DNA from: Roseburia sp.
GTDB lineage: Bacteria > Bacillota > Clostridia > Lachnospirales > Lachnospiraceae
NCBI GenBank assembly: GCA_017621905.1
Contig: JAGASC010000053.1
Location: forward strand, 1 to 6,099
Direction: 5' to 3'
Length of the DNA stretch: 6,099 nt
In this document: one piece after another, positions 1 to 5,514 of the stretch
Layout of the letters: every line of letters starts with the position of its first letter
Position numbering within the stretch: position 1 is the first letter of the stretch
Made by a program: the position numbers and the translations under genes
The notes under the pieces: model-generated
The model's database searches: none
Told to the model about the DNA's origin: nothing
The model's input: only the letters and a program-made list of their open reading frames with translations

Positions 1-1
1 A

Positions 2-2338
2 AAGTCTGCCGAAACGGTGGAAATACCGGAGCGCATATCTCCGGAGCAGATAAAAAATACGCTGGATTTGCGGGCTGAGTGGGAAGCGAGCGGAAAAAAA
101 GCGGCAGACATTGAAGAAAGTGACGTGCAAAGGGCTGGAAAAGCTGGCGAAATCATTGATGAGCAGGAGCGAAAAGTGGAAGTTGACAGCAGTGATGAAA
201 GTGAGTCCAAGCAGGACAGTGAGAATAACAGGAAGCAGGAAGGGGGTAGAGAACAAATGGAGAAAAAGCAGGGAAAGCAGAAAAAGGCAGGCCATGTATG
301 GCAGAAAATTTATCGTCATGGCAGACGATATGGTGCCGTGGCAGCAGTGTTCCTTCTGATATGCGGTCTTGGTATTTTTGCCGCAGCAAGCGGAAGAAAT
401 GAGCAGAATGGAGCATCACAGGTCGCAGACGCAGGCGAAAACGCCGTAGGAAGTTCATCCGTGAGCGGAACGGAGGAAGGTGACATTCTGGCGGATTATG
501 GGCAAACAGAAACAGAGGATGTAGCGGTCATACCGGAACCAAAAAAGGATGCAGGAGAACTTTATGTGGTGGCAGACAATTACGGGGAGGTTTATGACGC
601 CCTAGAAGATATGTACCGCGTCACGGAAGAAAAATATGGTCTAAGGGACTTTGTCTATGATGCAGTAAAAACCCTCACGGGAAGTTTTTACACCAGTGAT
701 GATGCGGCAGTAAATGAGAGCGTAAACATGGCAGTCGCAGGAATAGGAGCGGCAATGGAGGATGGCGCAGATACCGCCACCAGCGGTACATCGGGCGGCA
801 GCTATTCGAAGACCAATCTTCAGACAGAAGGCGTGGATGAGAGCGATATCATCAAAACAGATGGTTCCTATATTTATACAGTAAATGGCAGCAGTGTTTA
901 CATCACAGATGTGAGAACAAAGGAAATGAAAGCGGCCGGCGAGATTACCGTTGCGATGAACAGCGCTTCGGATCAGATCCGGGAAATGTACGTGGATGGC
1001 AATATTGTAAACCTTATCGTGTCAAAGCAGGAATCCGGATTAAAGGAGAGTACAACCAGCGAAAACGAGACTGCGGCCACAGACCGCATTTGCGTGGATG
1101 AAGTCTATTATTTTGACACCAATCAGGTGACAGAGCTTCTAACTTACGATATCAGCAATCCGAAAAATCCGGTTTTAATGGGAAGCGTAACTCAGGAGGG
1201 TACCTATGAGACTTCCCGGAAAATCGGAGATGTGGTGTACCTTTTTACCAATAAATATATGTCCCGACCCGAAGTCACGCGGACGGCTGTCATGGAAGAT
1301 GGCGGCGCCGACGGCTGGATTCCAATGGTAGATGGAAAAGCGATTGCAGCAGATTGTATTTACATTCCGGATTACGGAACCGCAGGTCTTGTGGTATCCT
1401 CTGTCAATGTGCAGAAACCGGAGGAAATTGTGGATAACATTATGATTATCAATGACAATGTGGAAATCTATGTAAGTACCACGGCAATTTATCTCTACGG
1501 GCGGAATTATGACTCATCGATTACCACGGAGATTGCAAAGTTTTCCATGGATAAGGGAATCTTTAACGCGGTGGGAGCTGCTAATGTGCCGGGTGAGGTG
1601 TATGACACCTTTGCCATCAATGAATATCAAGGCAGGCTTCGTATTTTGACCACAGACTGGAGCAACGGAGATGATGAGAACAACCTGTATCTTTTGGATG
1701 AGAAATTAAACATGACCGGAAAATTGGAGGGACTGGCAAAAGGTGAGCAGATCTATTCGGCACGATTTTTCGGGAATACGGCATATTTTGTGACTTACCG
1801 GAATACAGATCCGCTATTTGCGGTGGATTTGTCGGATGCTGCCAATCCGAAGGTGCTCTCGGAGCTGAAAATCACCGGATTTTCTGAGTATCTGCATTTC
1901 TGGGGCCAGGATAAGCTGGTGGGCATCGGTTATGAGACAGATCCGGATACGGGAAGACAATTAGGAATGAAAATGACCATGTTTGATATCTCCAATCCGG
2001 CGGATTTGAAGACAGCAGGAACCTGTGTGCTGGAAAATATTGATTACAGTCCGGCGCTTTACAATTACAAGTGCGTTCTGGTGGATGAGGGAGAGAATCT
2101 GATTGGTTTTACAGGAGAAACCTATGAGTCGGACGGACCTTGCAGCAGCTATCTGCTGTTTTCCTGGGAGAATGGAGCATTTGGGGCCCTGATGACGGAG
2201 ACCCTTGCGGCGGATGTTTACTTGGACAATTATCGTGGGCTTTATATCGATGATATGTTTTATTTGGCAAATCCGAAGGGAATTACGTCCTATGACAGGA
2301 CCGATGGCTACAAAAAGGTGCAGAAGCTGGATTTTTAA
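2..2338 (+). CDS. Membrane-anchored extracellular beta-propeller domain protein, probably 5'-truncated by the window edge
   Basis: Residues are numbered from the GTG codon at 17. The frame has no stop back to the left edge and no Shine-Dalgarno precedes that GTG, so the real start probably lies upstream. Residues 1-100 form a hydrophilic, acidic and lysine-rich cytoplasmic tail that begins with an IPERISPEQI segment. One hydrophobic helix follows at about 105-124, flanked by Arg/Lys on the inner side, which predicts an N-in signal anchor with the rest outside the cell. After a low-complexity linker comes a helical stretch (about 180-250). The segment at 262-287, with TNLQTEGVDESDIIKTDG, is the hallmark opening of the Beta_propel family (Pfam PF09826, COG4880), and repeated beta-strand blades with Asp-Ile-Ser-Asn-Pro turns run to the C-terminus. 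The molecular function of this family is not established. No catalytic motif was recognised, and a binding or surface-sensing role is inference. It ends before a hairpin and is not co-directional with the next gene, so it is separate from the amino-sugar operon. Confidence 0.9.
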   Translation, partial: KSAETVEIPERISPEQIKNTLDLRAEWEASGKKAADIEESDVQRAGKAGEIIDEQERKVEVDSSDESESKQDSENNRKQEGGREQMEKKQGKQKKAGHVWQKIYRHGRRYGAVAAVFLLICGLGIFAAASGRNEQNGASQVADAGENAVGSSSVSGTEEGDILADYGQTETEDVAVIPEPKKDAGELYVVADNYGEVYDALEDMYRVTEEKYGLRDFVYDAVKTLTGSFYTSDDAAVNESVNMAVAGIGAAMEDGADTATSGTSGGSYSKTNLQTEGVDESDIIKTDGSYIYTVNGSSVYITDVRTKEMKAAGEITVAMNSASDQIREMYVDGNIVNLIVSKQESGLKESTTSENETAATDRICVDEVYYFDTNQVTELLTYDISNPKNPVLMGSVTQEGTYETSRKIGDVVYLFTNKYMSRPEVTRTAVMEDGGADGWIPMVDGKAIAADCIYIPDYGTAGLVVSSVNVQKPEEIVDNIMIINDNVEIYVSTTAIYLYGRNYDSSITTEIAKFSMDKGIFNAVGAANVPGEVYDTFAINEYQGRLRILTTDWSNGDDENNLYLLDEKLNMTGKLEGLAKGEQIYSARFFGNTAYFVTYRNTDPLFAVDLSDAANPKVLSELKITGFSEYLHFWGQDKLVGIGYETDPDTGRQLGMKMTMFDISNPADLKTAGTCVLENIDYSPALYNYKCVLVDEGENLIGFTGETYESDGPCSSYLLFSWENGAFGALMTETLAADVYLDNYRGLYIDDMFYLANPKGITSYDRTDGYKKVQKLDF
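237..259 (+). promoter_or_regulatory. Possible internal ribosome binding site and ATG in the beta-propeller gene
   Basis: A purine-rich AGGAAGGGGGT run at 237-247 lies 10 nt upstream of an in-frame ATG at 257-259 (codon 81 counted from the GTG at 17). Initiation here would give a protein of about 693 residues that keeps the membrane anchor and propeller but lacks most of the acidic cytoplasmic tail. The longer frame is open through this point and carries a family-like N-terminal segment, so this is an alternative start rather than the preferred one. Confidence 0.3.
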
Positions 2339-2380
2339 CGAAAACAGTGGAAAACTAAAATGAATTTGATAAATTGAAGC

Positions 2381-2415
2381 GAGCCGGATATTTCAGAAAA
2401 GGAAATATCCGGCTC
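2381..2415. terminator. Hairpin between convergent genes, likely bidirectional terminator
   Basis: A perfect 14-bp inverted repeat (GAGCCGGATATTTC at 2381-2394 and its complement at 2402-2415) encloses a 7-nt loop. It starts 43 nt after the stop codon of the beta-propeller gene and ends 12 nt before the stop codon of the converging AraC gene. The stem is GC-rich at its base. The following T-run is short and interrupted on the + strand (tgtcttt), and on the - strand the stem is followed by gcttcaattt. Placement and stem strength support termination for both genes, with imperfect U-tracts as the weak point. Confidence 0.8.
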
Positions 2416-2427
2416 TGTCTTTACTGC

Positions 2428-3234
2428 TCATTTATAGAATTTTGGAGAATGCCCTGTGTGTTGCTTGAAGGTGCGACTGAAGTAATTCACATCTTCTATA
2501 CCGACAACTTTAGCAACTTCTGAAATATTTAAATCGGTTCGCTCTAATAATTTACATGCATTATCTATCTTGATTTGTGTCATGTAGGCTTTGGGTGATG
2601 CTCCGGTACACTCTTTGAAAGCATGAGAAAAACGTCCGACACTTAGGTTGCACATGTCTGCGTAGAATTGAAGATTATGATTCTCCTGAAAATTTGTATG
2701 CATATATTTGCAGACGTCATCCATATTTTTCTGTGCTTTCAAATTAATGGAACTTTGGTGATATTTTGCAAGCCGGCCGGCAGCTGCAAGAAAGCGAAGC
2801 AGGTGAGAAGCACACATTTCTGAATAATATTCCCGTTTCAGCATATATTCATATTCCATTTCTGAAAAAATATTTTCCAAAGTATTGTTGACGCCCACAT
2901 AAGTTACGTGATTGTCATATAAATAGAATTGCTTTAGCAAGTTTTTGCATTCTGTTCCGCTGAAATGAATATAGCAGGAGACAGAATGGTCGTGAGCCTT
3001 AAAGCTGTATTTTTGCTTTTCATAAGGCTTAAATAATATAATGTTGCCGGCATCAACATTCAAAATTTCGTTGTCAAATTCAGTAGTGCATAGGCCATGC
3101 GTAATATATAAGATATGATAATCTACACGGCCGTCTTTGCGAAGCATAGTATAATCCCGATCGGATAATAATTGGCGTGCACAGCTGTTTACTTCCAAAA
3201 AAACGGAAGATTCTCTCTCGGAAGAAATAATCAT
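2428..3234 (-). CDS. AraC-family transcriptional regulator with N-terminal cupin-like sensor domain
   Basis: The 268-residue protein has the two-domain layout of AraC/XylS regulators. Residues about 38-93 look like the beta-rich cupin/AraC ligand-binding domain (strands around YHILYITHG and GNIILFKPYEKQKYSF). Residues about 170-268 form the double helix-turn-helix DNA-binding domain. Its first HTH contains LSVGRFSHAFKECTGASPKAYM (about 197-218) and its second ends NYFSRTFKQHTGHSPKFYK, the classic family terminus. The ATG at 3234 is preferred over the in-frame TTG at 3267: it has a GGGG ribosome-binding element at 3242-3245 with 7-nt spacing, and the TTG has none and lies only about 15 nt from the predicted transcription start. 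It is transcribed divergently from the NagB/NagA-like operon across a 216-bp gap, which makes it the probable local, sugar-responsive regulator of that operon. The ligand cannot be read from the sequence. Confidence 0.93.
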   Translation of the reverse strand: MIISSERESSVFLEVNSCARQLLSDRDYTMLRKDGRVDYHILYITHGLCTTEFDNEILNVDAGNIILFKPYEKQKYSFKAHDHSVSCYIHFSGTECKNLLKQFYLYDNHVTYVGVNNTLENIFSEMEYEYMLKREYYSEMCASHLLRFLAAAGRLAKYHQSSINLKAQKNMDDVCKYMHTNFQENHNLQFYADMCNLSVGRFSHAFKECTGASPKAYMTQIKIDNACKLLERTDLNISEVAKVVGIEDVNYFSRTFKQHTGHSPKFYK

Positions 3235-3241
3235 TAGGATA

Positions 3242-3245
3242 CCCC
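3242..3245 (-). promoter_or_regulatory. Ribosome binding site that decides the AraC gene start
   Basis: On the - strand, GGGG within ACGGGGTATCCTA lies 7 nt before the ATG at 3234. The competing in-frame TTG at 3267 has no purine-rich element upstream, so this element favours the shorter, 268-residue product. Confidence 0.6.
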
Positions 3246-3288
3246 GTAAATTTTTTTGTAAAATCAATGAGTTTCGGTTTGTAATATC

Positions 3289-3317
3289 AGTATATCCGGG
3301 ATTGTTTTATCCGTCAA
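3289..3317 (-). promoter_or_regulatory. Sigma-A type promoter of the AraC gene
   Basis: Reading the - strand, TTGACG (3317-3312) and TATACT (3294-3289) are separated by exactly 17 nt. Each hexamer matches the housekeeping consensus at five of six positions. Transcription would start near 3282, giving a leader of about 48 nt to the ATG at 3234. The strength of the match suggests the regulator is made without an activator. Confidence 0.75.
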
Positions 3318-3322
3318 TAAAA

Positions 3323-3338
3323 TAGCAGAATTGTGCTA
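3323..3338. repeat. Imperfect 16-bp palindrome in the divergent control region, candidate operator
   Basis: TAGCAGAATTGTGCTA is self-complementary at seven of eight base pairs; the only mismatch is G3328 against G3333. It lies five bases upstream of the -35 of the AraC gene promoter and about 45-60 bp upstream of the predicted -10 of the operon promoter. A regulator bound here could affect both. The pentamer GAATT in it recurs 20 bp further on, at 3348-3352, a two-helical-turn spacing compatible with AraC-type direct half-sites. Which protein binds, if any, is unknown. Confidence 0.4.
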
Positions 3339-3378
3339 AAAAACAGCGAATTACTTCATATATTTTGCCTGTTGCCAA

Positions 3379-3387
3379 TGGTATGAT
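3379..3387 (+). promoter_or_regulatory. Predicted extended -10 promoter of the amino-sugar operon
   Basis: TGGTATGAT contains a -10 hexamer (TATGAT, 3382-3387; five of six consensus positions) preceded by the TGn extended -10 element. The positions where a -35 would fall (about 3358-3365) hold only AT-rich sequence without a recognisable TTGACA. This suggests dependence on the extended -10 or on an activator such as the divergently encoded AraC protein. Start of transcription would be near 3394, with a leader of about 57 nt. Confidence 0.5.
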
Positions 3388-3403
3388 AAAACAACAATAA
3401 CAG

Positions 3404-3424
3404 TTCGGAATAATAAATTCCGAA
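3404..3424. repeat. Perfect inverted repeat in the operon leader, candidate operator or 5' UTR hairpin
   Basis: The arms TTCGGAAT (3404-3411) and ATTCCGAA (3417-3424) are exact reverse complements separated by AATAA. The element begins about 17 nt downstream of the predicted -10 and ends 13 nt before the GGAGG ribosome binding site. As DNA this is a typical place for a repressor operator; as RNA it would form an 8-bp stem with a 5-nt loop in the leader. No T-tract follows, so it is not a terminator. Confidence 0.5.
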
Positions 3425-3437
3425 AGAGTATATAAAC

Positions 3438-3442
3438 GGAGG
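3438..3442 (+). promoter_or_regulatory. Strong ribosome binding site of the NagB-like gene
   Basis: A full GGAGG core lies 8 nt before the ATG at 3451 and fixes the start of the first gene in the operon. Confidence 0.85.
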
Positions 3443-3450
3443 TAGATTGT

Positions 3451-4299
3451 ATGGATATCAACAGAATCCCGAGAGAAGAACTTGGAAAAGGAAGTAATAT
3501 CAAGCTTAATGTATGTGACACAGAGGTTGATATGTACTGGAAAGTGGCAATCGAAGTATTGGAAACAATTGAAGAGAATAACAAGAGGAATGAGCCTACG
3601 CTTATGATCGTGCCTTATGGTCCGCTTGGCCCTTACAGCAGGCTGGTGTATTTAATAAATAAGTATCGTGTCTGTCTAAAGAATTGTACCTTTATCAACA
3701 TGGATGAGTATATTAGCGACGACGGCAAGTATATTGACATTAATGATCCGCTTTCCTTTCGAGGTGGAATGAATCGGATTTTTTACAGTCAGATTGATGA
3801 TGAACTGAATGTATTGCCGGAAAATAGATTTTTCCCGGATCCGGATAACCTTGATAAGCCATTGGAATTAATTAAGAAATTCGGCAAATTGGATATGGTC
3901 TTTGGCGGTGTTGGAATCAATGGACATTATGCATTTAATGAGCCGCCGGAAGAGGGTGAAGCGGTAACGAACGAAGAATTTTTAAATCGTTCCACCAGAA
4001 TCCTTGAAGTTTCCAGAGAAACAAGGACCATCAACTGTTTTATGAACTGCGGAGGGGATGTCAATGGGATTCCTAAGCATTGTATTACAGTAGGCATGAA
4101 GGAAATGTTCATGGCAAATAAAGTCAGAATGTGTATGCCGCGAGATTGGAACGCAGGGGCATTGAGGAAGGTACTTCATGGCGATATTACGGCAAAGGTA
4201 CCTTGTTCCTTATTCCAGCTACATAAGGATGCTGTACTATATGCAGCAGAGGTCGCTCTTCAATCTCCAGTGCCTGAAATAAGGGTGTATAACAAATAA
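3451..4299 (+). CDS. Glucosamine-6-phosphate deaminase/isomerase (NagB)-like protein, divergent paralogue
   Basis: The 282-residue protein belongs to the NagB/sugar-phosphate isomerase superfamily; classical NagB converts glucosamine-6-P to fructose-6-P and ammonia in the cytoplasm. The catalytic landmarks are present: NMDEY (83-87, Asp85 equivalent to E. coli Asp72) and GGVGINGHYAFNEP (152-165, His159 and Glu164 equivalent to His143 and Glu148). ETRT (Arg192, equivalent to Arg172) and IPKHCITVG (207-215) are also kept. It is longer than B. subtilis-type (about 240 aa) and E. coli (266 aa) NagB, with extra residues at the N-terminus and after the FNEP motif. The phosphate-binding loop, TGGT in E. 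coli, is replaced by a VPYGPLGP segment (54-61), and the usual Lys208 region reads RDWN (231-234). It is therefore probably a paralogue with altered substrate preference, and the symbol nagB is withheld. It leads the operon and stops one base before the NagA-like start. Confidence 0.85.
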   Translation: MDINRIPREELGKGSNIKLNVCDTEVDMYWKVAIEVLETIEENNKRNEPTLMIVPYGPLGPYSRLVYLINKYRVCLKNCTFINMDEYISDDGKYIDINDPLSFRGGMNRIFYSQIDDELNVLPENRFFPDPDNLDKPLELIKKFGKLDMVFGGVGINGHYAFNEPPEEGEAVTNEEFLNRSTRILEVSRETRTINCFMNCGGDVNGIPKHCITVGMKEMFMANKVRMCMPRDWNAGALRKVLHGDITAKVPCSLFQLHKDAVLYAAEVALQSPVPEIRVYNK

Positions 4300-4300
4300 A

Positions 4301-5461
4301 ATGAATGGCATATTGATTAAAAATGGAAAAATAGTAAGAGAAAATGCGATATATGCGGGAAATCTTTTGATTCGCGGTAATAAAATTGCGGATACAGATT
4401 ACAGAGGAGAGACTCCCACAGGTTGTATTTGTATTGATGCTTGTGGGAAATATATTGCTCCGGGTTTTATAGATATTCATGTTCATGGTGGTGGCGGTTA
4501 TGATTTTATGGATTGCACTGTTGAGGCATTTACCCATATTACCGATATTCACTTAAAAAACGGCACCACCACCATTGTGCCTACGGCAGTTTCGTCTAGC
4601 TTTGAGAATATTTTAAAACTGATAGAGGTATATAAGGAATCCCAACCCGCATGTCCTACTATGTACGGCCTGCATTTAGAGGGCCCCTATATATCGCCCA
4701 ATCAAAAAGGAGCCCACAAAGAAAAATATCTGCACAGTCCCAATCGCGAAGAAACGGAAAAGCTGCTTGGCGCTGGGAAAGGAATTATCAAAAGAATCAC
4801 TGCGGCACCGGAGCTTGATCATATGCGTGAGTTCGCAGAAAGTATGCTTTCAAATGATGTCAGTCTTTCCATTGGGCATAGTGATGCTACAAGTGATATC
4901 GCATTGGAGGCATTTGAATATGGATTTTCTCATGTGACTCATCTTTACAGTGCGACACCAGGTGTCCGCAAAATAAACCAGGTAGTAAAAGCCGGTGTAA
5001 TTGAAGCGGCTTATTTGAATGATAAAATTACCGTGGAATTAATAGCAGATGGAAAACATGCAGCACAGGATGCCCTAAAGCTGGCAGTGAAAATAAAGGG
5101 AGCGGATAAGGTGGCACTTGTGACAGATGCACTTAGACCTGCTGGGACAAACGTGACGGAAAGCTGGTTAGGGGAAAAAATACCGGAGAACAGAGTCATT
5201 ATAGAAGATGGTGTGGCGAAACTTCCGGACCGTTCCTCATTTGCAGGAAGCGTTGCTACCAGCAGTATGCTTTTGGAAAAAGGCATTACTCATTATGGAT
5301 TGTCAATCCCGGATACGGTAAAGATGCTTACGGAAACGCCCGCGAAAATTCTGGGCCTTAAGGATAAGGGAAGAATCAAAGAGGGCTATATCGCCGACAT
5401 CGTTTTGTTTAATGAAAAGTTCGAAGTATGTGATGTTATCTTAAATGGTGAAATGGTGTAA
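4301..5461 (+). CDS. nagA: N-acetylglucosamine-6-phosphate deacetylase (NagA) family amidohydrolase
   Basis: The 386-residue protein has the usual NagA length and amidohydrolase architecture: an N-terminal beta domain (1-50), the metal-dependent TIM barrel, and a return to the small domain (about 355-386, ending VILNGEMV). NagA enzymes remove acetate from GlcNAc-6-P in the cytoplasm. Metal and catalytic residues are visible: HVH (His60, His62), HLEGPY (Glu127), GHSDA (His193), THLY (His214) and VTDA (Asp276, the general acid/base). The HxH pair indicates the metal site of Firmicutes NagA rather than the QxN form of E. coli. The substrate-binding loop is unusual: the common HLYNAM and REPG segments are replaced by HLYSATPGVRKIN (214-226), while DGKH (250-253) is kept. 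The start lies 1 nt after the previous stop with only a distant AAGGG (4281-4285), so translational coupling is likely. True substrate may differ from GlcNAc-6-P. Confidence 0.9.
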   Translation: MNGILIKNGKIVRENAIYAGNLLIRGNKIADTDYRGETPTGCICIDACGKYIAPGFIDIHVHGGGGYDFMDCTVEAFTHITDIHLKNGTTTIVPTAVSSSFENILKLIEVYKESQPACPTMYGLHLEGPYISPNQKGAHKEKYLHSPNREETEKLLGAGKGIIKRITAAPELDHMREFAESMLSNDVSLSIGHSDATSDIALEAFEYGFSHVTHLYSATPGVRKINQVVKAGVIEAAYLNDKITVELIADGKHAAQDALKLAVKIKGADKVALVTDALRPAGTNVTESWLGEKIPENRVIIEDGVAKLPDRSSFAGSVATSSMLLEKGITHYGLSIPDTVKMLTETPAKILGLKDKGRIKEGYIADIVLFNEKFEVCDVILNGEMV

Positions 5462-5486
5462 CAGTGAAGGGTATTTGAACTGTTAC
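5458..5486 (+). repeat. Inverted repeat overlapping the nagA stop codon
   Basis: The arms GTAACAGT (5458-5465) and ACTGTTAC (5479-5486) are exact reverse complements around a 13-nt loop, and the left arm includes the stop codon. No T-run follows, so it is not a normal terminator. It could be a modest mRNA processing or stability hairpin between the second and third genes, or chance. Confidence 0.3.
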
Positions 5487-5514
5487 GAAATGGTTGATAG
5501 GAAAGCGAGATAAA

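Noticed and set aside
153..458. Open frame of 101 codons on the - strand within the beta-propeller gene.
   Set aside because: It is the complement of a purine-rich, charged coding stretch, which leaves long open antisense frames by composition.
3235..3267. An 11-residue longer AraC protein starting at 3267.
   Set aside because: The start would be TTG without a Shine-Dalgarno, almost at the predicted transcription start; the ATG at 3234 has a GGGG element at good spacing.
3365..3400. An operon promoter using TTGCCT or TTGCCA as -35.
   Set aside because: At 16-18 nt spacing the matching -10 positions are AAAACA or CAATAA-like and poor; TATGAT with an upstream TG is the better element.
3351..3584. 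Open frame of 77 codons on the - strand across the start of the NagB-like gene.
   Set aside because: It overlaps the promoter, leader and beginning of a well-supported gene and has a low-complexity Ser/Ile/Leu composition without recognisable domains; it is a shadow of the opposite strand.
3904..3945. Asn157 in the NagB-like GGVGINGH motif where E. coli NagB has catalytic Asp141, suggesting an inactive enzyme.
   Set aside because: From recollection, Firmicutes NagB proteins such as that of B. subtilis commonly have Asn-Gly-His at this point, so the change is not evidence of inactivation.
4187..4552. Open frame of 121 codons on the - strand across the nagB-like/nagA junction.
   Set aside because: It lies antisense to two well-supported genes and resembles no protein family I recognise.
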